Positions 1-6,426 of a stretch of 7,387 nt of DNA are shown one piece after another. Source of the stretch: JBDSLU01 sp039916225. GTDB lineage: Bacteria; Acidobacteriota; Vicinamibacteria; Vicinamibacterales; Vicinamibacteraceae. The stretch spans positions 1 to 7,387 of the forward strand of contig JBDSLU010000056.1 of assembly GCA_039916225.1 (NCBI GenBank), given 5' to 3'. A program made the translations under genes and the position numbers. The notes under the pieces were generated by a model, which saw only the letters and a program-made list of their open reading frames with translations, was not told where the DNA came from and did not search any database. Positions within the stretch are counted from its first letter, which is position 1. Every line of letters starts with the position of its first letter.

Positions 1-1
1 C

Positions 2-907
2 GGCACCGTGTTCGATGGCGGCGGACGCCACGCCACGGGCGGCATGGTGATGGCGATGACGGCGGGCAACGCCGCGATGATGAACGTCGGCGCCGTCCGG
101 CCGCTGGCCGGCGACGGCACGTTCACCCTGACCGGACTCTCGCCCGGCGAATACACCCTGAACGTGCGCGCCTCCTTCGATGAGAACCGCGATGGCAACC
201 CGCTGAAGGGGCTGGAGAACGCGGGATTCTCGCTACCGATCGCGCTTGCTGGGACCGACGTCACCGACCTGCGGGTCACCGTCCCCGAGCCCATCGTGCT
301 GCAAGGCCGTGTTGTCGTAGAGAGCGGCGTGCTGGGCGAAAAGGATCAGGTGAACGTGAACCTGATGAGCGCGGCGTCGTTCATGGACGGCGCGACGGCC
401 CAAGCCGGCGCCGATGGACGCTTCACCCTCAAGGTAGTGCCGGGCGTCCGTCGCCTCAGCGCGTGGGCGCCGAAAGGCTTCGTGGTCAAGCGCACGACCT
501 GGCGCGGCCGCGATGTCGAGGCCGACGACGACGTCGAGATCACGACCGAAGGCGGGCGCATCGATGTCGTCGTCACCAACCGCCTGAGCGTCGTCACCGG
601 AGCGGTGACCGACGGCAGCGGCAAGCCTGTGACGGATTACCAGGTCATCATCTTCCCGGAGGACGCCGAGTTGGCGCGTCGCGCCGGCATGCGCCGGCTG
701 CGCTTCGAGCGCGGGGATCAGCAGGGCCGGTTCCGTGCCGAAGGCCTGCCGCCCGGACGCTATCTCGCCGCCGCCGTCGCTGATCTCGATCCGGACGAAG
801 CCAGCGATCCCGACGCGCTCGAGGCGTATCGGCGCATCGCCACACCGGTCCGGCTCACCGAAGGCCAGACCGAAACGATGAACCTGACGCTGGCGGCGAT
901 GCCCTGA
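2..907 (+). CDS. Carboxypeptidase-regulatory-like domain protein, C-terminal part (5' end cut by window)
   Basis: The reading frame is open at the left window edge. The GTG at 8 lies inside a typical domain opening (GTVFDGGG), so it is not taken as the start; the true N-terminus lies outside the window. What remains is about 301 residues of repeated beta-sandwich units of the carboxypeptidase regulatory-like type. Each unit shows a 'G-x-V ... G' opening strand and a closing 'G-x-F-x-L-x-G-L-x-P-G-x-Y' signature. The first unit closes near nt 122-160 (FTLTGLSPGEYTLNV). The second closes near 415-460 (GRFTLKVVPGVRRL) and is degenerate. The third runs about 590-785 (VTGAVTDGSGKPV ... GRFRAEGLPPGRYLAA). 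No catalytic motif is visible. Such domains are usually extracytoplasmic binding or scaffold modules, and large secreted proteins carrying them are abundant in Acidobacteriota (recalled knowledge). The protein ends at TGA 905-907, 15 nt from the convergent terC stop. The domain type is fairly sure; the function is unknown. Confidence 0.8.
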   Translation, partial: GTVFDGGGRHATGGMVMAMTAGNAAMMNVGAVRPLAGDGTFTLTGLSPGEYTLNVRASFDENRDGNPLKGLENAGFSLPIALAGTDVTDLRVTVPEPIVLQGRVVVESGVLGEKDQVNVNLMSAASFMDGATAQAGADGRFTLKVVPGVRRLSAWAPKGFVVKRTTWRGRDVEADDDVEITTEGGRIDVVVTNRLSVVTGAVTDGSGKPVTDYQVIIFPEDAELARRAGMRRLRFERGDQQGRFRAEGLPPGRYLAAAVADLDPDEASDPDALEAYRRIATPVRLTEGQTETMNLTLAAMP

Positions 908-915
908 CGGCTGGA

Positions 916-936
916 CCGGGGCCTACTTGGCCCCGG
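916..936. terminator. Convergent intergenic hairpin, possible bidirectional terminator
   Basis: CCGGGGCC (916-923) and GGCCCCGG (929-936) form a perfect 8-bp G/C stem around a 5-nt loop. The stem sits between two convergent genes and covers the terC stop codon (923-925). Neither strand has a T-run after the stem, so it is not a textbook Rho-independent terminator. Its position, serving both genes, is the main support for a transcript-end role. Confidence 0.4.
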
Positions 937-1702
937 AATCGGCGTCGGCCGGCGTCGGCGCGTCGGCGAACAGCTCCTCTGCCGCGTCCCGCGGCTCGTC
1001 GTCGGTGATCTCGACCGCGCCGACGCGGCGGGCATATGCGTAGGCCGCCGTGAAGATGACGACGATGAGGCCCAGTGACAGCCACTTCGGCACCTCGAAG
1101 CCGATGTAGTGCATCTGGTGCAGGTACTCGATCAGCAGCTTGATGCCGACCCACGCGATGATGATGAAGGCGCCGTCGACCAGCGGGGGGTAGCGCTGCA
1201 CGAACGTCAGCAGCTTCCCGATCAGCATCCGCATCGCGATGATGCCCAGGATGCCTCCGGTGATGATCACCCACAGCTTGCTGGACATCGCCACCGCCAC
1301 CAGGATCGAGTCGATGGCGAATACGATGTCCGTGAACTCCACCTTCACGACGGTGGCCCAGAACGCCGACAGGCCCAGCCACGACCGCGCCGGCGTGAAG
1401 GCCCGCTTCTCCCCTTCCCCAGCCTTCCCGGTGAAGTGGCCGTAGGGCAGGTAGAGCAGGTAGGCGGCGCCGATCAGCTTCACCCAGGCCACGTCGATGA
1501 GGTAGGCGGCGAGCGCCGTGGCGATGGCCCGGAAGGCGAAGGCCCCCAGGATGCCGTAGCGCAGCGCCTTCTTCTGCTCTTGCCGCGGCAGGCCCAGCAC
1601 CAGGATGGCCAGGACGAGGGCGTTGTCGGCGCTGAGCAGGCCCTCGAGCAGGACCAGCAGGCCGATGGTGACGAAGTCTGTGAGATGGACGTCCACGATC
1701 AA
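923..1702 (-). CDS. TerC/YkoY-family integral membrane protein, probable Mn2+ exporter
   Basis: This is a 259-residue polytopic membrane protein with about seven hydrophobic segments. It carries both TerC-family signatures: EGLLSADNALVLA at residues 20-32 in the first segment, and VEFTDIVFAIDSI at 121-133 in a later one. The acidic residues E20, D26, E122, D125 and D131 lie in the membrane and would form the metal site. Matching 'EGLLSADNALVLA' puts it nearer Bacillus YkoY than TerC of tellurite operons. Family members (YkoY/MeeY, E. coli Alx) export manganese and, in Bacillus, help load metal onto secreted enzymes (known); that role here is inferred. The last 40 residues form an acidic, Ala/Pro-rich, probably cytosolic tail. 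The start is a TTG, chosen because no ATG or GTG lies upstream in frame and GGTGA sits 10 nt before it; GTG at codon 3 is the alternative. No yybP-ykoY manganese riboswitch core is recognisable upstream. Confidence 0.9.
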   Translation of the reverse strand: MIVDVHLTDFVTIGLLVLLEGLLSADNALVLAILVLGLPRQEQKKALRYGILGAFAFRAIATALAAYLIDVAWVKLIGAAYLLYLPYGHFTGKAGEGEKRAFTPARSWLGLSAFWATVVKVEFTDIVFAIDSILVAVAMSSKLWVIITGGILGIIAMRMLIGKLLTFVQRYPPLVDGAFIIIAWVGIKLLIEYLHQMHYIGFEVPKWLSLGLIVVIFTAAYAYARRVGAVEITDDEPRDAAEELFADAPTPADADSGAK

Positions 1703-1761
1703 CTCGAAAGTATCACCCGAAACCCACGACGTCCGCCACGCACGGGCTAGCGCTCACGTGA

Positions 1762-1777
1762 TCGAAGGCGCCTTCGA
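1762..1777. repeat. Perfect 16-bp palindrome in the terC/hspR divergent region
   Basis: TCGAAGGC followed directly by GCCTTCGA is a perfect palindrome, flanked by shorter arms CGCTC (1751-1755) and GAGCG (1780-1784). As RNA it could fold into a 6-bp stem with a GCGC loop, extended by the outer arms. As DNA it is a candidate site for a dimeric regulator. It lies 60 bp upstream of the terC start on the minus strand and about 110 bp upstream of the hspR -35, so it fits control of terC better. No known consensus is matched. Confidence 0.45.
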
Positions 1778-1886
1778 CGGAGCGACGTGGACGGCCTCAC
1801 CCAGGGCGGAGGGCCCGAGGCACCATCCGCGCCCCCGCCAGCCCCGCGGGCAGGCCGCGCCAGGCTCAGCCGCATCGACTGATAGC

Positions 1887-1907
1887 ATTGACACGCTCCG
1901 TATCAAG
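1887..1907 (+). promoter_or_regulatory. Probable HspR operator (HAIR-like inverted repeat)
   Basis: ATTGACA-N7-TATCAAG matches the layout of the HspR-associated inverted repeat, CTTGAGT-N7-ACTCAAG. The core TTGA (1888-1891) and TCAA (1903-1906) are exact and separated by 11 nt, as in the consensus. Outside the core, match is partial: 4 of 7 on the left, 5 of 7 on the right. The site overlaps the -35 box and most of the spacer of the hspR promoter, so bound HspR would block RNA polymerase. A CTTGAG half-site at 1930-1935 may be a second contact. The site is seen in sequence; binding is inferred. Confidence 0.55.
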
Positions 1908-1916
1908 CCGCATACT
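1888..1916 (+). promoter_or_regulatory. sigma70-type promoter of the hspR-dnaJ-clpB operon
   Basis: A perfect -35 box TTGACA (1888-1893) is followed by an ideal 17-nt spacer and the -10 box CATACT (1911-1916; 4 of 6 to TATAAT, keeping the second A and final T). Transcription would begin near 1922-1924, giving a leader of about 25 nt before the ATG at 1948. It is the only promoter this good in the intergenic region. It points into the operon, and the HspR-type inverted repeat lies inside it. Confidence 0.65.
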
Positions 1917-1947
1917 CGGATCGACGCAGCTTGAGGCGCAGTCATCC

Positions 1948-2289
1948 ATGAACATCGGCGACGACCTCTTCTTCATCAGCATGGCGGCGGAGCTGCTCGG
2001 GATGCATCCGCAGACGCTCCGCAAGTACGAGCGCCTGGGCCTGATCCAGCCGACCCGGACGATCGGCAGCATGCGCGTCTACTCGCGGGAAGAGCTCGAG
2101 CGCCTGCGCCTGATCAAGCACTTCGTCGACGAGGCCGGCGTCAACCTCGCCGGCGTCCAGCGGCTGCTCGCGATCGCCGATGTCGTGCGCGGCATGCAGA
2201 CCGTCGCCGGCGGCGAGCAGTCGCCGAAATCACAGCTGCGCAGACTGTCGAGCGACCTGCGTCGGTTGACCACTCTTCTGGAGCTCTGA
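1948..2289 (+). CDS. hspR: MerR-family heat-shock repressor HspR
   Basis: This 113-residue DNA-binding repressor of chaperone genes has a MerR-type winged helix-turn-helix at the N-terminus (about residues 7-75). It carries the HspR hallmark MHPQTLRKYERLGLI at 19-33 and a wing ending in R43-V44-Y45. The short C-terminal part (76-113) is charged and lacks the cysteines and long dimerisation helix of metal-sensing MerR proteins, as expected for HspR. The ATG at 1948 is chosen because the protein then starts just before the conserved 'FFISMAAELLGMHPQTLR' block and GAGG lies at 1933-1936. The longer in-frame start at 1888 would be the -35 box of the promoter. In Streptomyces and mycobacteria, HspR binds CTTGAGT-N7-ACTCAAG with DnaK as co-repressor (known). 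Here a matching repeat lies in its own promoter, and dnaJ and clpB follow, so autoregulation of the operon is the natural inference. Confidence 0.93.
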   Translation: MNIGDDLFFISMAAELLGMHPQTLRKYERLGLIQPTRTIGSMRVYSREELERLRLIKHFVDEAGVNLAGVQRLLAIADVVRGMQTVAGGEQSPKSQLRRLSSDLRRLTTLLEL

Positions 2290-2293
2290 GCGC

Positions 2294-3310
2294 ATGGACT
2301 TCAAGGACTACTACGCCACGCTGGGGCTCACCAAGACGGCCACCGACAAGGAGATCAAGCAGGCCTTCCGCAAGCTGGCCCGCAAGTACCACCCCGACGT
2401 CAACCCGGGCGACAAGACCGCGGAGACCACCTTCAAGGAAATCAACGAGGCCAACGAGGTGCTCAGCGACGCCGACAAGCGCCGCAAGTACGACGAGATG
2501 GGCTCGAACTGGCGCGCCTACGAGAACGTGCCGCCCGGCGCGCAGGGCTTCCCCGGTGGCTTCGGAGGCTTCCAGGGTCGCGGCGCCGGCACCTACACCA
2601 CCGGAAGCGGCGGGCAATACCGAACCGTCTCGCCGGAAGAGATGGAGGAGCTGCTGCACGGCGGCGGTGGCGGCTTCTCGGATTTCTTCACGACGTTCTT
2701 CGGCGGCGGCGGCGCGGCCCCTGGGGACGACAAACGCAGCCGCGGCCGCAGTCGGAGCCGGATCGGCGCCGATCTCGAGCACCCGGTGCAGCTCTCGCTC
2801 GACGAGGCGTATCACGGCGCGCTGCGCCGGATCTCGATGAAGCACGAGGGCCACGCCCGGGCCATCGACGTCCGCATTCCGGCCGGCGTGCGCGACAGCG
2901 CGCGGGTCCGCGTCTCGGGCGAGGGCGAGCCGGGCGCCAGCGGAGGCCGCGCCGGCGATCTGTATCTGCGCGTGCAGGTGCTGCCGCATGTGCGCTTCGA
3001 GCGCCAGGGCGATGATTTGACGACGCGCGTCGAGGTGCCGCTGACCACCGCCGTGCTCGGCGGCGAGGCGTCCGTCACCACGCTCGCCGGCATCACCGTC
3101 CGGCTCAAGGTGCCGCCGACGACCCAGAACGGCCAGAAATTCCGGGTCAAGGGCCAGGGCATGCCCGTCCCGGGTAAACCCGACGAACGCGGGGATCTCT
3201 ACGTCGTCGCCGACGTCCAGCTCCCCCGCTCGCTCACGCCCGAAGCGCGCGCGCACTACGAAGCGATTGCGCAGCTGGCCGAGGGCGATGCCCAGTCGAA
3301 GGTGTCCTGA
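2294..3310 (+). CDS. dnaJ: Class B J-domain co-chaperone (DnaJ/CbpA type)
   Basis: This 338-residue cytosolic Hsp40 stimulates the DnaK ATPase and delivers unfolded or aggregated substrates. The J-domain covers residues 4-70, with the essential HPD at 33-35 (KYHPDVNPGDK). A Gly/Phe-rich linker follows (about 79-145: QGFPGGFGGFQG, HGGGGGFSDFF, FFGGGG). The two beta-sandwich C-terminal domains run about 160-323 (DLEHPVQLSLDEAYHGA; DVRIPAGV; GDLYLRV; LKVPPTTQNGQKFRVKGQGMP; GDLYVVADV). The protein has no cysteine, so the four CxxCxGxG zinc modules of class A DnaJ are absent and it is CbpA-like. A basic Arg/Ser run (KRSRGRSRSR, 147-156) joins linker and C-domain and is not a usual feature. ATG 2294 lies 4 nt after the hspR stop with GGAG upstream, and the TGA overlaps the clpB ATG by one base, indicating translational coupling. 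It could equally be named cbpA; the housekeeping dnaJ with dnaK is presumably elsewhere. Confidence 0.93.
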   Translation: MDFKDYYATLGLTKTATDKEIKQAFRKLARKYHPDVNPGDKTAETTFKEINEANEVLSDADKRRKYDEMGSNWRAYENVPPGAQGFPGGFGGFQGRGAGTYTTGSGGQYRTVSPEEMEELLHGGGGGFSDFFTTFFGGGGAAPGDDKRSRGRSRSRIGADLEHPVQLSLDEAYHGALRRISMKHEGHARAIDVRIPAGVRDSARVRVSGEGEPGASGGRAGDLYLRVQVLPHVRFERQGDDLTTRVEVPLTTAVLGGEASVTTLAGITVRLKVPPTTQNGQKFRVKGQGMPVPGKPDERGDLYVVADVQLPRSLTPEARAHYEAIAQLAEGDAQSKVS

Positions 3311-5922
3311 TGAACATCAACCGTTTCACCGAGAAGGCTCAAGAGGCGCTGGCCGCGGCGCAGGGCGCGGCCGAACAGGCCAACCATCCGCAGATCGATC
3401 CCGAGCACCTGCTGGCGGCGCTGATCGCGCAGCCGGGCGGCGTCGTGCCGGACATCCTGCGCAAGCTCCAGGTCGACCCCACGGCGGTCGGCGCCGACGC
3501 CCAGCAGTTGCTGGCGAAGCTCCCGAAGGCCTACGGCTCGACTCACGCCGGCTTCTCCTCGCGGCTGCGCGGCATCCTGCAGAAGGCCGAAGGCGAGCTG
3601 GCCCGGTTCAAGGACGAGTTCGTCAGCACCGAGCACATGCTCCTGGCGCTGGTCAGCGAAACCGGCCGGTCGCCGGGCGCAGAGGTCCTGACGCGTCACG
3701 GCGTGAGCTACGACCGCGTGCTCGAGGCGCTCGTCAGCGTCCGCGGCAGTCAGCGCGTCACCGATCAGAACCCGGAGGGCAAGTACCAGGCCCTCGAGCG
3801 CTACGGCCGCGATCTCACCGCACTCGCCCGCCAGGACAAGCTCGATCCGGTCATCGGCCGCGACGACGAGATCCGCCGCATCATCCAGGTCCTCTCCCGC
3901 CGCACCAAGAACAACCCGGTGCTGATCGGCGAGCCCGGTGTCGGCAAGACCGCCGTCGTCGAGGGCCTGGCCCAGCGCATCATCCGCGGCGACGTCCCGG
4001 AAGGCCTCAAGAACAAGCGCGTCATCGGCCTCGACATGGGCGCGCTGATCGCCGGCGCCAAGTATCGCGGCGAGTTCGAGGACCGCCTCAAAGCCGTCCT
4101 CACCGAAGTCACGCAGTCGGACGGCGCGGTGGTGCTGTTCATCGACGAGCTGCACACCGTCGTCGGAGCCGGCGCGGCCGAAGGCTCGCTCGATGCCTCG
4201 AACATGCTCAAGCCGATGCTGGCGCGGGGTGAATTGCACACCATCGGGGCGACGACGCTGACCGAGTACCGCAAGTACATCGAGAAGGACGCGGCGCTCG
4301 AGCGCCGCTTCCAGCCCGTCCAGGTCGATCAGCCGACCGTCGAGGACACGATCAGCATCCTGCGCGGCCTGCGCGAGCGCTACGAGATCCACCACGGCGT
4401 GCGGCTGAAGGACTCGGCGTTGGTCGCGGCGGCCGTCCTGTCGAACCGCTACATCCCGGATCGCTTCCTGCCCGACAAGGCCATCGACCTGGTCGACGAA
4501 GCGGCGTCCAAGCTGCGCATGGAGATCGACTCGATGCCGGCCGAGCTCGACGAGGTCGCGCGCCGCCTGATGCAGATCGAGATCGAACGCGAGGCGCTGC
4601 GCAAGGAAACCGACGCGGCGTCGCGCGAGCGCCTGACACGGATCGAGCGGGAGATCGCCGAACTCAGGGAGCAGCAGACCGCCCTGACGGCGCGCTGGGA
4701 GACCGAGAAGGCGCAGATCCAGGCGGACCGGACGGCCAAGGAAGAACTCGAGCGGCTCAAGGCTGATGTCGATCGCGCGCAGCGCGAAGGCGACTACGCC
4801 CGCGCATCAGAGCTGCGCTATGGGCGCATCCCAGAACTCGAGAAGCGGATCGGCGCGCTCGAGAGCGGCGGGCCCGAAACCGGCACGCCGCGGCTGCTGA
4901 AGGAAGAAGTCGACGAAGAGGACATCGCCGACGTGGTCGCCAAGTGGACGAACATCCCGGTCAGCAAGCTGATCGAGGGTGAGGTCCAGAAGCTGCTCCA
5001 GATGGAGACGCGCCTGCATCAGCGCGTCATCGGGCAGGACGAAGCCGTCGTGGCCGTGGCCAACGCCATCCGCCGCGCGCGCGCTGGCCTGCAGGACGCC
5101 AACCGTCCGCTCGGGAGCTTCCTGTTCCTCGGCCCGACTGGCGTCGGCAAGACGGAGCTCGCGAGGTCGCTGGCCAACTTCCTGTTCGACGACGACCAGG
5201 CGATGATCCGCATCGACATGTCGGAGTACCAGGAGAAGCATAGCGTCTCGCGCATGATCGGCGCGCCTCCGGGCTATGTCGGCTATGAAGAGGCCGGGCA
5301 GCTCACCGAAGCCGTGCGGCGGCGGCCCTACTCCGTGGTGCTGCTCGACGAGATCGAGAAGGCGCACCCCGACGTGCTGAACATCCTGCTGCAGCTGCTC
5401 GACGACGGGCGGTTGACCGACGGCAAGGGCCGCACGGTCGACTTCCGGCAGACGGTCGTCATCATGACCTCGAACGTCGGCAGCCACGCGCTGGCGGCCA
5501 ACGCCGGCCGCGACATGGGTATCGACGAAGGGACACGACGCGAGGTGATGGACGCGGTGCGCGAGCACTTCCGTCCCGAGTTCCTGAACCGCGTCGACGA
5601 GACGATCCTGTTCCACCCGCTCGGCCGCAGCCACATGGGCGCGATCGTCGACATTCAGCTCCTGAGCCTCGTGAAGCGCCTCGCCGAGCGGAAGGTCGCG
5701 GTGCACCTGACCGACGAGGCCAAGGCGCGGCTGGTCGAGGAGGGCTACGACCCGGTTTACGGAGCGCGGCCGCTGAAGCGGACGATCCAGCGCCGGCTGC
5801 TGGATCCGCTCGCCATGAAGGTGCTCGAAGGCGCGTTCGGCGAAGGCGACACCGTGGACGTCGGCGTCGCCAACGGCGAGCTTACATTTACGGCCACGCA
5901 TCCCGCCGCCGCAACGGCGTGA
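3310..5922 (+). CDS. clpB: ATP-dependent disaggregase ClpB (Hsp100)
   Basis: This 870-residue hexameric AAA+ chaperone extracts polypeptides from aggregates together with DnaK and DnaJ; E. coli ClpB has 857 residues. The N-domain with two Clp-N repeats spans about 1-145. NBD1 has Walker A GEPGVGKT (207-214), pore-loop Y252 (GAKYRGEF), Walker B FIDE ending at E280, and arginine fingers R332-R333. The coiled-coil M-domain covers about 410-530 and is rich in Glu/Arg heptads, which separates ClpB from ClpA or ClpC. NBD2 has Walker A GPTGVGKT (608-615), pore-loop Y656 (GAPPGYVGYEE), Walker B LLDE ending at E681, an arginine finger in FLNRVDE (R761) and sensor 2 GARPLKR (R820). All catalytic residues are intact. 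No ClpP-docking IGF/L loop was noticed. The start overlaps the dnaJ stop (TGATG), with GAAGGTG at 3298-3304 as ribosome-binding site. No hairpin terminator is evident just after the stop. Confidence 0.98.
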   Translation: MNINRFTEKAQEALAAAQGAAEQANHPQIDPEHLLAALIAQPGGVVPDILRKLQVDPTAVGADAQQLLAKLPKAYGSTHAGFSSRLRGILQKAEGELARFKDEFVSTEHMLLALVSETGRSPGAEVLTRHGVSYDRVLEALVSVRGSQRVTDQNPEGKYQALERYGRDLTALARQDKLDPVIGRDDEIRRIIQVLSRRTKNNPVLIGEPGVGKTAVVEGLAQRIIRGDVPEGLKNKRVIGLDMGALIAGAKYRGEFEDRLKAVLTEVTQSDGAVVLFIDELHTVVGAGAAEGSLDASNMLKPMLARGELHTIGATTLTEYRKYIEKDAALERRFQPVQVDQPTVEDTISILRGLRERYEIHHGVRLKDSALVAAAVLSNRYIPDRFLPDKAIDLVDEAASKLRMEIDSMPAELDEVARRLMQIEIEREALRKETDAASRERLTRIEREIAELREQQTALTARWETEKAQIQADRTAKEELERLKADVDRAQREGDYARASELRYGRIPELEKRIGALESGGPETGTPRLLKEEVDEEDIADVVAKWTNIPVSKLIEGEVQKLLQMETRLHQRVIGQDEAVVAVANAIRRARAGLQDANRPLGSFLFLGPTGVGKTELARSLANFLFDDDQAMIRIDMSEYQEKHSVSRMIGAPPGYVGYEEAGQLTEAVRRRPYSVVLLDEIEKAHPDVLNILLQLLDDGRLTDGKGRTVDFRQTVVIMTSNVGSHALAANAGRDMGIDEGTRREVMDAVREHFRPEFLNRVDETILFHPLGRSHMGAIVDIQLLSLVKRLAERKVAVHLTDEAKARLVEEGYDPVYGARPLKRTIQRRLLDPLAMKVLEGAFGEGDTVDVGVANGELTFTATHPAAATA

Positions 5923-5949
5923 GTGGTCGCGTGGGGCTCCGAGCTGACC

Positions 5950-6408
5950 ATGGACCGCACACGCCGCGACGTCGGCATCTTCAACGGTCAGGGGGGCACG
6001 ATCGGCACCTACGTCGGCAAGGACGCCGTCGTCGTGATCGATACGCAGTTCCCGAACACCGCCCAGATCTGCCTCGACGGGCTGTAGCCGAAGACCGGCG
6101 GCCGCACCGTCGATCTCGTGGTCGACACGCACTTCCACGGTGACCACACGCACACCGGCGGCAACGGCACCTTCAAGGCGGCCGGCGCCAAGAAGATCGT
6201 CGCCCACGCCAGGGTCACCGGAGGCAAGGCCGACCTGCAGTACATGCGGGACTTCCTGACCGCACTGCTGGACTTCACGCGAAAGGCGAAGGCCGGCGGT
6301 CAGACGCGCGAGACGTTCATCAAGACGGCGAACCCGCTGCCCGGCTTCACCGACTATGGTCCGCTCATCGAGCGGGCCACCGGCACGGCCTGGGACGAAC
6401 TGTCGTAA
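5950..6408 (+). pseudogene. Metallo-beta-lactamase-fold hydrolase remnant (in-frame TAG, internal deletion)
   Basis: Read in one frame, 5950-6408 encodes a recognisable MBL-fold protein: an N-terminal part GIFNGQGGTIGTYVG ... VVVIDTQFP, then the metal motif HFHGDH (codons 61-66, nt 6130-6147), then a C-terminal part ADLQYMRDFLTALLD ... GPLIERATGTAWDELS. Two lesions are visible. Codon 46 (6085-6087) is TAG, in a stretch where the family continues; CAG or AAG to TAG is one change. From 'KKIVAHA' (about 6205) the frame passes at once into the C-terminal 'VTGGKADL' helix region, so roughly the middle third of the fold, with the later zinc ligands, is missing. As recalled, relatives are secreted proteins of about 300 residues; the signal peptide is also absent, so the 5' end may be lost too. 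The second half (GTG 6118 to TAA 6408, 96 residues) could be translated alone but would lack a complete active site. The frame is the same as clpB, beginning 27 nt after its stop. Confidence 0.75.
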
Positions 6409-6426
6409 ACGGATCGGAGAAGACAC

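Noticed and set aside
1109..1750. A 213-codon plus-strand frame opposite terC
   Set aside because: The translation is dominated by Gln, Asp, His and Gly with no domain, while the minus strand has full TerC signatures and membrane segments.
1747..1773. CIRCE-like element: CTAGCGCTC at 1747-1755 resembles the left arm TTAGCACTC of the HrcA operator
   Set aside because: The right arm expected after 9 nt (GAGTGCTAA) is absent; 1765-1773 reads AAGGCGCCT.
1703..1887. yybP-ykoY manganese riboswitch upstream of terC
   Set aside because: I could not find the conserved paired loops of this RNA on the minus strand. A covariance-model search would settle it.
1888..1947. Longer hspR start at the TTG at 1888
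   Set aside because: That TTG is part of the -35 box TTGACA, the added 20 residues match nothing in HspR proteins, and ATG 1948 is well placed.
3256..4395. A 379-codon minus-strand frame opposite the start of clpB, and a 371-codon one opposite dnaJ (2141-3256)
   Set aside because: Both are the same antisense artefact, with low-complexity Ala/Arg/Leu/Asp translations and intact chaperone genes on the other strand.
6085..6087. Amber codon read as pyrrolysine or suppressed
   Set aside because: There is no pyl gene or suppressor tRNA in the window, and the same gene also lacks its central region, so ordinary decay or a sequencing error is simpler.
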